Assembly (NCBI GenBank): GCA_965232975.1
Contig: CBDDRG010000031.1
Coordinates: 1-24,948 of the forward strand
Source: CBDDRG01 sp965232975
Lineage (GTDB): Bacteria > Pseudomonadota > Gammaproteobacteria > Pseudomonadales > Porticoccaceae
Length of the DNA stretch: 24,948 nucleotides
Direction: 5' to 3'
Part shown: positions 1 through 9,297 of the stretch, one piece after another
Layout: every line of letters starts with the position of its first letter
Position numbering within the stretch: the stretch's first letter is position 1
Notes under the pieces: model-generated
Told to the model about the DNA's origin: nothing
The model's input: the letters and a program-made list of their open reading frames with translations, nothing else
The model's database searches: none
Program-made: the position numbers and the translations under genes

Positions 1-722
1 CCCGCGCCCGGCACAAACACCGCGAACCAGGCGTGGGAGGCATCCGAGCCCGCGAGCTTCTGCTGGCCGGGGGGCGGCAGCGTCTCCAGATAGCCGCTGA
101 CGTAGCGGGCCGGAAAGCCGAGACTGCGCAGGCAACCGATGGCGAGATGGGCAAAGTCCTGGCACACCCCCCGGCGATGCCTGAGCACGTCGGCGAGCGG
201 GGTGGCGATAGAGGAGAACCCGGGGTCGTAGGTGAAATCGGTGAAGATGCGATGGGACAGTTCGCGCACGCCGGCGACCAGCGAGCGGGATGGAGCGAAG
301 GATGGCGCGGCGTAGGCGCGGAGGGCGTCGCCCGCCTCGACCATCGGCGAATCCAGCGTGAATTCGCGAGCCAACAGGCTGGCCTCGTCGCGGTCGCGGT
401 AGAGCTGGGCGAGCGCATCCGCACAATTGCTGCCCCCCCCGAGCTCCAGTTCGGGGTCCTCCGTCGTCGCCGCCACGCTGACGCGACTGATGACGGTGAT
501 CTCCAGCTCCTGGTGCTTGCCGTGCACCGAAAAATTGCAGCAGCGGTTGCCGAAATAGTCGTGGTGCCGAGCGAGGGTCGCCGGCGCCGGCGAGATGCTG
601 ATACGGCTGTCGAGACAGCGCTGGCGCTCGGTGTCGCGCGGCTCCAGGTGCGCCTGGTTGTAGCACAGCGCCACCGGCTGATCGTAGCGGTAGCGGGTGA
701 CATGGCGGATGCGGTAGTTCAC
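1..722 (-). CDS. Transglutaminase-like family protein (C-terminus cut by window edge)
   Basis: The frame is open from a GTG at 722 to the left edge, giving about 240 residues without a stop. It begins MNYRIRHVTRYRYDQPV, the usual opening of the bacterial transglutaminase N-terminal beta region. The core is visible further on: a Cys in RRGVCQDFAHLA (about C187), followed by a conserved RYVSGYLET segment and a His in SDASHAWFAVF (about H230). The third catalytic residue, an Asp, would lie beyond the edge. The GTG overlaps the stop of the preceding ATP-grasp/alpha-E fusion gene by 4 bp (GTGA), which supports this start and suggests translational coupling. The family uses a papain-like Cys-His-Asp triad and may act as a protease, amidase or transferase; substrate unknown. 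It is the fifth gene of the ATP-grasp/alpha-E cluster. Confidence 0.87.
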   Translation of the reverse strand, partial: MNYRIRHVTRYRYDQPVALCYNQAHLEPRDTERQRCLDSRISISPAPATLARHHDYFGNRCCNFSVHGKHQELEITVISRVSVAATTEDPELELGGGSNCADALAQLYRDRDEASLLAREFTLDSPMVEAGDALRAYAAPSFAPSRSLVAGVRELSHRIFTDFTYDPGFSSIATPLADVLRHRRGVCQDFAHLAIGCLRSLGFPARYVSGYLETLPPPGQQKLAGSDASHAWFAVFVPGA

Positions 723-3391
723 TCGGCGTCCTTCTGCCCACCCTGCCCGCCGCCGACCAGTTGCCGACCCTCGGCCTGATTGTCGAAATAGGTGCCGCTG
801 AGGGTGACCGCCATGGTCTCCAGCACATGGCGAACGCGAAGCAGCAGTTGATCGAGATGGCGGCGGCGGGGACTGGCGCGATCGGTGGCGACCAGTTTGG
901 CCGGCTCGCTGAGCTGCACCGCGGTCAGCGCCTCGACCATGCAGCGCTGGGTGGGGCTCAGCCCGGCAATCACCTCCGCCCGCACCGGCAGCCGATCCAG
1001 ATACTCGCTGAGCTGCTTCATCTGGTACAGCAGCGCCCGCGGATTGCGGTCGTCGAGCATCAGCAGTTCGAGACCGTGGCCGACATCGGCGTGGGCGCGG
1101 TAGCGGCGGCGATAGGTGATCAGCATCTCGGCGGTCAACAGCGCCGCCTCCAGGACCACCGCCTGCTCGGCGTCGTCGAGCTCCGGCACCAGCAGCGCGC
1201 GCAGCAGTATCGTCGTTTGCAGCGATTTTTCGAGATTGCGCCCCAGATGCAGGAACACCCAGTCCATGCCGCGGATCATGCTCGCCTGGCCGAGCCCGGC
1301 CAGTGCCAGCAGCGTGGTGACCAGTGGATCGAGCCCCTGTTCCGGCGCCGACGGCAGGCCGCCACGCAGGCTGGCGCGCAACCCGGCCATCTGGTCGCGG
1401 ACATCGTTCAATACCCGCTGGGTATCGGCGGACAGGATTTCCTTGACCTCTTCGCTACAGGTCAGCATGGCGTTCAGGTTTGCCGCCAGGGTGCCGGTGC
1501 GGGTGTCGTCCAGGATCACCGCGAGCAGCTCGGCCTCCGGGTCGTGGCGCGCCGCCGCCGCTTCGAACCCGGGGTGGGCATTGGTGATCTGGGTGATCGC
1601 CCGCAGCAGCAGATCCTGAGTCTTGAAGGTCAGTTGATCGACGTTGTTGAGCTGGACGAACACCGTGCGCAGCAGGCGCAACACCATCTCGGCGCGCACC
1701 GCGTAGCGGCCCATCCAGAACAGGTTTTCGGCGACCCGGCTGGGTAGATGGGCGTCCTCGCCCTCGACCCCGGCCACCGGGGCATTGCCGACCCACAGAC
1801 TCACCTGGCGCTCCAGCTCGGAGGCCAGCACCCAGGTGTCCTTGCTGGCGGAACCCGATTGATTGGTGATGATGCGCTCGGCGTCGGTCATGCCGACGCG
1901 GGTCAGGCCGCCCGCCATGACCGTGTACGAGGTGGCATTGGCGACCGCGAAACTGCGCAGGACAAAGGGCCGCGACATCAGTCGGCCATCTTTCCACGCC
2001 GGCGAGCGGGCCGGCGGCTGGTAGCTCTGCGCCACATACAGCAGCGGTTCAGCGGTCAATTTCTGCCGCCAGCGTTCCTTGTCCGCGGCGCTCAGCTCAC
2101 TGCCGAAGACGCTGCCATAAGCGCGGCCGCGGAACACCGGCTTGACGATCAGGTGATCCAGGTTGGCGAGCACATGGGCGCGATCCCCGGCGTCGCCGCA
2201 CCAGAACGTCTCCGCCGCGCGCAGGCGCGGCTCGCGGCCGAAATAGAACTTGCCGACGGCCGGCAGATATTTGAGCAGCGCCGGGTTTTCCAGCACCCCG
2301 GAGCCGAGCGGGTTGACCACCACCACGCCGCCGGAGCGCACCACGTCGAGCAGGCCCGGCACTCCGAGGCGAGAGTCGCTCTGCAACTCGACGGCGTCGC
2401 AATAGTGGTCATCGACCCGGCGCAGGATGACGTCAACGGGTTTCAAGCCGGCCAGGGATTTCATCCACACCCGGCCGTTGCGCACCGTCAGGTCACCGCC
2501 CTGCACCAGCGGATAACCCAGGTAATTGGCGAGGTAGGCGTGTTCGAAATAGGTCTCGCTGTAGGCGCCGGGAGTCAGGATCACCACCTGGGGGATATCG
2601 CCGGCCGGGGCCAGCGCGGTCAGCTTCAGGCGCAGGGCGTGGAAGAACATCGATAGCCGGTGGACGTGGCTGTCGCGAAACAGGCTGGGCAGCACCCGCG
2701 ACATCACCGCGCGATTCTCCAGCGCATAGCCGGCGCCGCTGGGTGCCTGGGTGCGATCGCCGATGATGCAGATCTCGCCGCCGGCGTCGCGCACCATATC
2801 TACCGAGTGAAAAATGAGTTGCTGGTCGCCGGGCACGCGAATGCCGTGACAGGGGCGCAAAAAGCCGGGATGGCTATAGATCAGCTCGGGCGGCAGCAGG
2901 CCGCGGCGAATCAGCTCGCGCGGCCCGTAGATGTCCTTGAGGATGAGGTCGAACAGTTCGGCGCGCTCGATGAGCCCCGCCTCGATGGCGCCCCACTCCT
3001 CGCTGTCGATCAGCAGCGGCACCGGGTCGAGCGCCCAGGTGCGGCTGGCCAGCGGTTCGCTCGACACGTTATAGGTGGCGCCGTCGTCGCGCAGGATGCG
3101 CTGGGCCTTGCGCTGGCGCTCGGCGAGCGCCGCCGAGCCCAGCGCATTCAGGCTGTCGAGCAGGTAGCGCCAGTGCGGGCGCACCTCGCCGGTGTCGGCG
3201 TACACCTCATCGCGGCCGCCGGCGCCGGGCGGGTAGATCAACGGTTGCCCCAACTCGGCGGCGGGCAGGCCCTGGGCCTGGGCCTGGGTCTGCGCCTGTT
3301 GCTGTTGATAGGGCTGCCAACGGCGGGGTGGGGTCGAGCTATCCATCATCGTGAGGTCGTCGGATGCAGCGGCGCAGGAGCCCTGCATCAT
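719..3391 (-). CDS. Circularly permuted ATP-grasp / alpha-E domain fusion protein
   Basis: The product has 890 residues and two modules. The N-terminal module (about 60-535) is a circularly permuted ATP-grasp domain, seen from APSGAGYALENR, HLIVKPVFRGRAYG, GGLTRVGM and SASKDTWVLA. The C-terminal module (about 549-870) is an alpha-E domain starting LPSRVAENLFWMGRYAVRAE. Stand-alone versions of both modules lie upstream in the same cluster (7843-9297 and 6911-7843), so this is a fused paralogue pair. Compared with the stand-alone enzyme, the motif LEDNLRVPSG reads IGDRTQAPSG and ESGGYG reads RGRAYG, so the nucleotide or metal site may differ. ATP-grasp enzymes join a carboxylate to an amine through an acyl phosphate; the substrates here are unknown. 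The start is uncertain: ATGs at 3391, 3388, 3349 and 3346 are all possible and none has a clear ribosome binding site. Confidence 0.9.
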   Translation of the reverse strand: MMQGSCAAASDDLTMMDSSTPPRRWQPYQQQQAQTQAQAQGLPAAELGQPLIYPPGAGGRDEVYADTGEVRPHWRYLLDSLNALGSAALAERQRKAQRILRDDGATYNVSSEPLASRTWALDPVPLLIDSEEWGAIEAGLIERAELFDLILKDIYGPRELIRRGLLPPELIYSHPGFLRPCHGIRVPGDQQLIFHSVDMVRDAGGEICIIGDRTQAPSGAGYALENRAVMSRVLPSLFRDSHVHRLSMFFHALRLKLTALAPAGDIPQVVILTPGAYSETYFEHAYLANYLGYPLVQGGDLTVRNGRVWMKSLAGLKPVDVILRRVDDHYCDAVELQSDSRLGVPGLLDVVRSGGVVVVNPLGSGVLENPALLKYLPAVGKFYFGREPRLRAAETFWCGDAGDRAHVLANLDHLIVKPVFRGRAYGSVFGSELSAADKERWRQKLTAEPLLYVAQSYQPPARSPAWKDGRLMSRPFVLRSFAVANATSYTVMAGGLTRVGMTDAERIITNQSGSASKDTWVLASELERQVSLWVGNAPVAGVEGEDAHLPSRVAENLFWMGRYAVRAEMVLRLLRTVFVQLNNVDQLTFKTQDLLLRAITQITNAHPGFEAAAARHDPEAELLAVILDDTRTGTLAANLNAMLTCSEEVKEILSADTQRVLNDVRDQMAGLRASLRGGLPSAPEQGLDPLVTTLLALAGLGQASMIRGMDWVFLHLGRNLEKSLQTTILLRALLVPELDDAEQAVVLEAALLTAEMLITYRRRYRAHADVGHGLELLMLDDRNPRALLYQMKQLSEYLDRLPVRAEVIAGLSPTQRCMVEALTAVQLSEPAKLVATDRASPRRRHLDQLLLRVRHVLETMAVTLSGTYFDNQAEGRQLVGGGQGGQKDAE

Positions 3392-3447
3392 AGTTCATCG
3401 CCACTGCCCGGGCCACGCGCCAGGCCACGCGGGTCGGGCCGCGCAGG

Positions 3448-6400
3448 TCAGGGCATGCGGCGCAGATCCAGCGTATGGGGATATTCGGCGGTGGGCTCCT
3501 CCGGCGGCGGCGCCATCGCGCGCGGATAGTCGCCGCCGGGCGCGAACTCGCGCAACGCGATGTAGTCGGGGCGCGGCGGCAGCGGGCCGGGGGTGTGGCC
3601 GAAAGCCCAGTAGCGGTTGACCCGGCGCGACTCGGCCTCCAGCGAATTGACCGGCAGGGTCTCGTAGCTGCGCCCGCCGGGGTGGGTCACATGATAGGTG
3701 CAGCCGCCAATGGCGAGACCGTTCCAGGTGTCGATCAGATCGAATGTCAGCGGCACCTGGACGCCGATGGTCGGGTGCAGCGCCGACGGCGGATCCCAGG
3801 CGCGGTAGCGCACCCCGGCGACGTATTCGCCGTGGCGGCCGGTGCCCCGCAACGGCACCCGGCGGCCGTTGCAGGCGAGCACATGGCGGCCGTCGGTGAG
3901 GCCGTCGAGCCGAATCTGCAGGCGCTCCACCGAGGAATCGACGTAGCGCGCGGTGCCGAAGCTCGCCACCTCCTCGCCCAGCACATGCCAGGGCTCCACC
4001 GCCCAGCGCAGTTCGAGGCGGATGTCGCCAATCGCCACACTGCCATAGTGGGGAAAGCGGAACTCGGCGAAGGGCGCCAGCCAGTCGAGCTGGAACGGGT
4101 AGCCGTGGCGTTGCAGATCCTCGACCACCTCACGCAGATCGGCCATGACGTGGTGCGGCAGCATGAAGCGGTCGTGAAGTTCGGTGCCCCAGCGCACCAG
4201 CGGCCCGCGGTACGGGGTGACCCAGAAGCTCGCGACCAGGCAGCGCAGCAGCAGCGCCTGCACCAGCGCCATGCGGGCGTGGGGCGGCATCTCGAAGCCG
4301 CGAAATTCGACGATGCCCTGGCGCCCGCTGGCGGTGCCGGGCGCATACAGCTTGTCGATGCAGAACTCGGCGCGGTGGGTGTTGCCGGTGACATCGACCA
4401 GCAGGTTGCGCAGCAGGCGATCGACCAGCCAGGGCTGGGGAACGCTGCCCGCGGGCATCTGCTGGAACGCGATTTCGAGTTCGTAGAGCGCCTCGTCGCG
4501 GCCCTCGTCGGCGCGCGGCGACTGGCTCGTCGGCCCGACGAACATGCCCGAGAACAAGTACGACAGGCCGGGGTGGTGCTGCCAGAAGGTGACCAGGCTG
4601 CGCAACAGGTCGGGCCTGCGCAGGAACGGACTGTCGGCGGGCGTGGCGCCCCCGAGCGTGATGTGGTTGCCGCCGCCGGTGCCGGTGTGACGGCCGTCGA
4701 GCATGAATTTTTCGGTGGCGAGGCGGCACTGACGGGCCTCGTCGTAGAGCGCCGTGGTGGTGTCCGCCAACTCCTGCCAGCTCCCCGCCGGGTGGATGTT
4801 GACCTCGATGACGCCGGGGTCGGGGGTCACCAACAGGCGCAGCAGGCGCGCATCCCGGGGCGGTTCATAGCCTTCGAGAACGACGGGCAGCTTGTGCGCG
4901 GCGGCGGTCGCCTCGACCAGCGCGATCAGCTCGACATAGTGCTCCAGGTGTTGCAGCGGCGGCAGAAACACATGCAGGCGGCCGTGGCGGGGTTCGACGC
5001 ACAGCGCGGTGCGCACCGTGTCGACGGCGGTCTCGACCGCCGCCCCGACTGCCATCTCGACCGCAGCGCGCTCGTGATCGGCGACGGCCACCATCAGCCG
5101 CCGCTGATCGACTGCGGGCGGCGGATAAAAGGGCGCCTGGGGCACCGCCGTCGCCAGCGGCGCGCAGGGCGCGAAGGGGTCGCGTTCGAGCGCCGGCTCG
5201 CGCTCCTCCGCGGCGACCCAGGGCAGCGCGTCCAGCGGCAGGCGAAAGCCCAGCGGCGAATCGCCGGGCAGCAACACCACGCGGCCGAGGCGAAACTCCC
5301 AGCGGCTGCTGCGCCAGCGCTGGGCGGCGAAGTCCCAGGCCAGCGGCAGAACGTAGCCGCTGGCCTGGTGCAGGCCGCGGCTGAGCAGGCGGGCGAGGCG
5401 GCGGCGCTCCAGGTCGTCGCCGAGATCGGCGGCGAACGGATCGACATTGGCCGGCAGGCTCTGCTCCTTCCACAGGTAGTAGAGCGCGTCCTCGTAGGCC
5501 GGGCGAATAAAGTCCGCGCTGAGACCCGCGTGTTCACAAAAGGTGGCGATGAACCGGCTCGCCTCGGCGTCGCCCTGGCCATAGTCCCGGTCGACGCGCG
5601 CGAGCAGCTCGGGCCGCCGCCACAGCGGGCTACCGTCGGCGCGCCAGAAGCAGCCCAGCGCCCAGCGCGGCAGCTCTTCGCCGGGATACCATTTGCCCTG
5701 GCCGTAGTGCAGCGCCGCCCCCGGCGCGAAGCGGTCGCGCAGGCGCAGCAGCAGATCCTTGGCGAGGCGCAGCTTGTCGGCGCCGAGTGCGTCCGTGGTC
5801 CACTGCGCCGACTCCAGGTCGGTCGCGGACACAAAGGTCGGCTCGCCGCCCATGGTCAGGCGCACGTCCTCGCGCGCGAGCGTCGCGTCGACGGCGGCGC
5901 CCAGCGCCTGGATCGCGCACCAGTCCTCCTCGCCATAGGGCTTGGTGACGCGCGGATCCTCGTGGATGCGCACCACCTCGTTGCTGAAGCTGAAGTCGGT
6001 CTCGCACTCGTCGGTGTAGCCTTCGATGGGCGCGGCGGCCGCCGGATCGGGGGTGCAGGCGAGCGGAATGTGGCCTTCGCTGGCAAACAGGCCCGACGTG
6101 GGATCGAGGCCGACCCAGCCCGCGCCCGGCAGATAGACCTCGCACCAGGCGTGCAGGTCGGTGAAGTCGGCGAGCGGCCCGGCCGGGCCTTCGAGGGGCT
6201 TGGCATCGGGCGTCAACTGCACCAGATAGCCGGACACGAAGCGCGCGGCCAGCCCCAGGTGGCGCAAGATCTGCACCAGCAGCCAGGCCGTGTCGCGGCA
6301 CGAACCGCGCGCCAGCGCCAGGGTTTCATCGCTGGTCTGCACGCCCGCCGCCATGCGGATGTTGTAGCCGATGGCTGTTTGCAGCCCCTGGTTCACCGCC

Positions 6401-6837
6401 ACCAGAAAATCGTTGGTGGGCATCGCGGTGCGCGGAATTTTCGCTACCCATTGTTTCAGCAACGGGCCGTTGTCGACGATTTCGAGATAGGGCAGCAGCC
6501 CCTTGGCGATGCCGGCGTCGTAGCTGAACGGAAAGTTCTCGGCGTAGCCCTCGACGAAGAAATCGAAGGGGTTGATGGTGGTCAGGTCGGCGATCACCTC
6601 GACCTGGATGTCCAGGTGATCGGTGCGCTCGGGAAACACCAGGCGCGCGAGGAAATTGCCGAACGCATCCTGCTGCCAGTTGATGAAATGATCCGCCGGG
6701 CTGACCTTCAGCGTGTAGGCGTGGATCGGCGTGCGCGAGTGCGCCGCCGGGCGCAGCCGCAGCACATGGGGCGACAGGTTGACGAGGCGGTCGAAGCGGT
6801 AGTGGGTGTTGTGGCGCAGGGCGACGCGAATAGCCAT
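3448..6837 (-). CDS. Large transglutaminase-like protein with C-terminal DUF2126 region
   Basis: The product has 1129 residues. The N-terminal 280 or so form a transglutaminase-like unit with catalytic residues visible at C180 (ARGSCRDTAW), H229 (TDLHAWCEVY) and D245 (GLDPTSGL). The rest, from about residue 310 (VRLTMGGEPTFVS) to the end, matches the long region known as DUF2126. That region contains FMLDGRHTGTGGGNHITLGG and a segment rich in conserved His, Arg and Glu, suggesting a second enzymatic domain of unknown reaction. The length of about 1100 residues is normal for this family. It lies 73 bp downstream of the alpha-E gene and 56 bp upstream of the fusion gene, so one transcript is likely. 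The ATG at 6837 begins the standard beta-rich opening (MAIRVALRHNTHYRF), though its ribosome binding site is weak. Confidence 0.92.
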   Translation of the reverse strand: MAIRVALRHNTHYRFDRLVNLSPHVLRLRPAAHSRTPIHAYTLKVSPADHFINWQQDAFGNFLARLVFPERTDHLDIQVEVIADLTTINPFDFFVEGYAENFPFSYDAGIAKGLLPYLEIVDNGPLLKQWVAKIPRTAMPTNDFLVAVNQGLQTAIGYNIRMAAGVQTSDETLALARGSCRDTAWLLVQILRHLGLAARFVSGYLVQLTPDAKPLEGPAGPLADFTDLHAWCEVYLPGAGWVGLDPTSGLFASEGHIPLACTPDPAAAAPIEGYTDECETDFSFSNEVVRIHEDPRVTKPYGEEDWCAIQALGAAVDATLAREDVRLTMGGEPTFVSATDLESAQWTTDALGADKLRLAKDLLLRLRDRFAPGAALHYGQGKWYPGEELPRWALGCFWRADGSPLWRRPELLARVDRDYGQGDAEASRFIATFCEHAGLSADFIRPAYEDALYYLWKEQSLPANVDPFAADLGDDLERRRLARLLSRGLHQASGYVLPLAWDFAAQRWRSSRWEFRLGRVVLLPGDSPLGFRLPLDALPWVAAEEREPALERDPFAPCAPLATAVPQAPFYPPPAVDQRRLMVAVADHERAAVEMAVGAAVETAVDTVRTALCVEPRHGRLHVFLPPLQHLEHYVELIALVEATAAAHKLPVVLEGYEPPRDARLLRLLVTPDPGVIEVNIHPAGSWQELADTTTALYDEARQCRLATEKFMLDGRHTGTGGGNHITLGGATPADSPFLRRPDLLRSLVTFWQHHPGLSYLFSGMFVGPTSQSPRADEGRDEALYELEIAFQQMPAGSVPQPWLVDRLLRNLLVDVTGNTHRAEFCIDKLYAPGTASGRQGIVEFRGFEMPPHARMALVQALLLRCLVASFWVTPYRGPLVRWGTELHDRFMLPHHVMADLREVVEDLQRHGYPFQLDWLAPFAEFRFPHYGSVAIGDIRLELRWAVEPWHVLGEEVASFGTARYVDSSVERLQIRLDGLTDGRHVLACNGRRVPLRGTGRHGEYVAGVRYRAWDPPSALHPTIGVQVPLTFDLIDTWNGLAIGGCTYHVTHPGGRSYETLPVNSLEAESRRVNRYWAFGHTPGPLPPRPDYIALREFAPGGDYPRAMAPPPEEPTAEYPHTLDLRRMP

Positions 6838-6910
6838 GGGTTATCTCTAAGCTGGCGAGTCTGAAATCTGGCGGGTCTGAAACAAGGTAGCGGCCGGCCG
6901 GGCGCACGCG

Positions 6911-7843
6911 CTAGGCAAACGAAAACCAACTCTCGACAAAGCACTGGTGCAAGCCGGCGAGGCGAATCTGCAATTCGTTCAGGTATTCCCGCAGCGGCTC
7001 GCCGAGGTCGTCCTCCGCGGCGAGCGGAAACGGCGCCGCGCTGAGCAGCGCCAGACACTCGCGCGCGGCCTTGCGATTGGGCAGGCGATCGATGGCGTCG
7101 GCGAGGCGGTCGTGGCAGAAGCGCAGCGTGCGCGGAAAATACTCGTCCTCCAGCAAAAAGCGGGTGACGTCCACCCCGGACACCTTGGCGCGCACGGTGC
7201 GCCGGTAGCCCTGGTAGGCGTCCAGCGAACGCAGCACATGGCCCCACACGATCTGCGGCAGATTGACGCCCTGCCCGGTGTCCGGCTGCAACAGCAGCAC
7301 CGCGCCGGCATCGAGAATGCGCGTGATCATGTCGGCGCGCTCCAGGTGGCGGCCGAGCTGGATGAACTGCCAGCCGGCGTCGTGGCTGATGGCGTCGTTG
7401 AGCAGGCCGCTGATCTGCACGCAGCCCTTGATGATGTCGTCGAGCAGGCGGTGGCGCTGCCCGCGCAGGTCGCCGGCGGCGCCGAAATTGCCGATCGCGA
7501 GCAGGTGGAGTTCGTTGACGAACTCCCAGGCCTGGGGCGACAGCACGTCGCGGGTGGTGCGTACGTTCTCGCGCAGCAGGCGCAGCGACGACAGCATGGA
7601 CACCGGGTTGCGGTCGTCGGCGAGCAGGAAGCTGACCACGCTGTGCTCGTCGCGGTCGGCGTAGTGTTCGGCGAAGTTCTCGGTGAGGCCGTTCAGCGCG
7701 ACCAGGTTGTACCAGCTGATGTGGATGCCGCGGGGCAGATCGAGCAGCAGGTTGTCGTAGACGCCCACCAGGCGCGCGGTGTTCTCGGTGCGCTCCAGAT
7801 AGCGAGCCGCCCAGTACATGCGCTCGGCGACGGTCGACAGCAT
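6911..7843 (-). CDS. Alpha-E domain protein (DUF403)
   Basis: The product has 310 residues and is predicted to be almost wholly helical. It begins MLSTVAERMYWAARYLERTE, the typical alpha-E opening, and repeats a related helix later (FIQLGRHLERADMITR). The function of alpha-E domains is unknown. They nearly always accompany circularly permuted ATP-grasp proteins and transglutaminases, so a scaffold or accessory catalytic role in the same pathway is inferred. The start codon overlaps the ATP-grasp stop by one base (TAATG). A strong ribosome site (GGAGG, 7851-7855) sits 7 bp upstream inside the previous gene, so start and coupling are well supported. It resembles the C-terminal module of the fusion at 719-3391. 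Confidence 0.92.
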   Translation of the reverse strand: MLSTVAERMYWAARYLERTENTARLVGVYDNLLLDLPRGIHISWYNLVALNGLTENFAEHYADRDEHSVVSFLLADDRNPVSMLSSLRLLRENVRTTRDVLSPQAWEFVNELHLLAIGNFGAAGDLRGQRHRLLDDIIKGCVQISGLLNDAISHDAGWQFIQLGRHLERADMITRILDAGAVLLLQPDTGQGVNLPQIVWGHVLRSLDAYQGYRRTVRAKVSGVDVTRFLLEDEYFPRTLRFCHDRLADAIDRLPNRKAARECLALLSAAPFPLAAEDDLGEPLREYLNELQIRLAGLHQCFVESWFSFA

Positions 7844-9297
7844 TATCTGGCCTCCGTATCGACGATCCAGGTGTCCTTGCTGCCGCCGCCCTGGGAGGAA
7901 TTCACCACCAGCGAGCCGTCCACCATCGCGACCCGGGTCAGGCCGCCGGTGGTCACGTAGGTATCCTCGCCCTGCAGGATGAACGGGCGCAGATCGAGGT
8001 GGCGCGGCTCCAGGCGGCCGCCGTTCACCAGCGTCGGCGCCACCGACAGGCTGAGCGTCGGCTGCGCGATATAGTTGCGCGGGTTGGCGGCGATCAGCCG
8101 CGCGAAGGTGGCGCGCTGCTCCGCCGTCGAATGCGGGCCAATCAACATGCCGTAGCCGCCGGATTCGTTGGCGGGCTTGACCACCAGTTGGTCGAGATTG
8201 GCGAGCACATAGGCGCGCTGCTCAGCGTCGTCGCACAGCCAGGTTTCGACATTGGGGATGATCGCGGTCTCGTTGAGGTAGTACTGGATCATCTTCGGCA
8301 CAAAGGCGTAGATCACCTTGTCGTCGGCAACGCCGGCACCGGGCGCATTGGCGAGCGCGACATTGCCGGCGCGCCAGGCGCGCATCAGGCCCGGCACGCC
8401 CAGCACGGATTCCTTGTTGAACACTTCCGGATCGAGAAACAGGTCGTCGATGCGGCGATAGATGACATCGACGCGCTCCAGGCCGTCGATCGTCTTCATA
8501 TACACGCGATCGTCCTCGCCGACCACCAAATCGCGACCCTCGACCAGCTCGCAGCCCATCTGCTGGGCCAGAAAGGCGTGCTCGAAATAGGCCGAGTTGA
8601 AGATGCCCGGCGTCAGCACGACGATCTCGGGCTTCTTGATCTTGCGCGGCGACAGCGCCGCCAGCGTATCGAACAATTTCGCCGGGTAGTCGTCCACCGG
8701 CAGGATGCGGTCGCTGGCAAACAGCTCGGGCAGCACGCGCTTGGTGATGGCGCGGTTTTCGAGCATGTAGGCGACGCCGGACGGCACCCGCAGGTTGTCC
8801 TCCAGCACATAGAACTTGCCGTCGCTGTGACGCACCAAATCGGTGCCGCAGACGTGGGCCCAGACCCCGAACGGCGGCGAGACTCCGACGCACTCGGGGC
8901 GGAAATTCTTCGAATCGGCGAGCAGATGGGCCGGCACCACGCCGTCTTCGATGATCTGGCGATCGTGGTAGATGTCGTCGATAAAGCGGTTCAGCGCTCG
9001 CAGGCGCTGGCGCAGGCCGGCGTCGAGCACCCGCCACTCGGCGGCCGACAGCGTGCGCGGGACGATGTCGAAGGGCCAGGCGCGATCAATATTGCCCTCC
9101 TCGGTGTAGACGGTGAAGCTGACCCCCATCTCCTGGATGGTTGCCTCCGCCATGGCGCGGCGCGCGTCGATCTGGTCGTGGCCCAGCGTGCCCAGATAGG
9201 CCGCCAGCCGCTTTGCCGACAGCCGTGGATTGCCCTCGCCATCGACCAGCTCATCGAAGAAGCCGCGGGTATCATAGTGGCGCCAGTCAATGCCCAT
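7843..9297 (-). CDS. Stand-alone circularly permuted type 2 ATP-grasp protein
   Basis: The product has 484 residues. Motifs of the circularly permuted ATP-grasp fold are clear: VLEDNLRVPSGVAYMLENR (probable metal/nucleotide residues), LVVKPANESGGYGM (Lys plus glycine-rich loop), LDLRPFI, GGLTRVAM and SQGGGSKDTWIVD. The family is thought to catalyse ATP-dependent carboxylate-amine ligation; acceptor and donor are not known. It appears to be the first gene of the minus-strand cluster. The ATG at 9297 is preceded by GGAG (9304-9307) at a 6-bp spacing. It overlaps the following alpha-E gene by one base, and that pair repeats in fused form at 719-3391. No convincing promoter was found in the 408-bp gap upstream. 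Confidence 0.93.
   Translation of the reverse strand: MGIDWRHYDTRGFFDELVDGEGNPRLSAKRLAAYLGTLGHDQIDARRAMAEATIQEMGVSFTVYTEEGNIDRAWPFDIVPRTLSAAEWRVLDAGLRQRLRALNRFIDDIYHDRQIIEDGVVPAHLLADSKNFRPECVGVSPPFGVWAHVCGTDLVRHSDGKFYVLEDNLRVPSGVAYMLENRAITKRVLPELFASDRILPVDDYPAKLFDTLAALSPRKIKKPEIVVLTPGIFNSAYFEHAFLAQQMGCELVEGRDLVVGEDDRVYMKTIDGLERVDVIYRRIDDLFLDPEVFNKESVLGVPGLMRAWRAGNVALANAPGAGVADDKVIYAFVPKMIQYYLNETAIIPNVETWLCDDAEQRAYVLANLDQLVVKPANESGGYGMLIGPHSTAEQRATFARLIAANPRNYIAQPTLSLSVAPTLVNGGRLEPRHLDLRPFILQGEDTYVTTGGLTRVAMVDGSLVVNSSQGGGSKDTWIVDTEAR

Noticed and set aside
1748..2656. Several plus-strand frames of 200-330 codons opposite the ATP-grasp/alpha-E fusion
   Set aside because: Minus-strand family motifs are continuous throughout; the plus-strand translations are low complexity and have no consistent start signals.
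3475..6864. A plus-strand open frame of 1129 codons, exactly as long as the minus-strand transglutaminase/DUF2126 gene it overlaps
   Set aside because: It is a shadow frame typical of high-GC coding DNA. Its translation is low-complexity (rich in Gly, Ala, Arg, Gln, Val) with no family motif, while the minus strand shows a clear catalytic triad. The equal length is coincidence.
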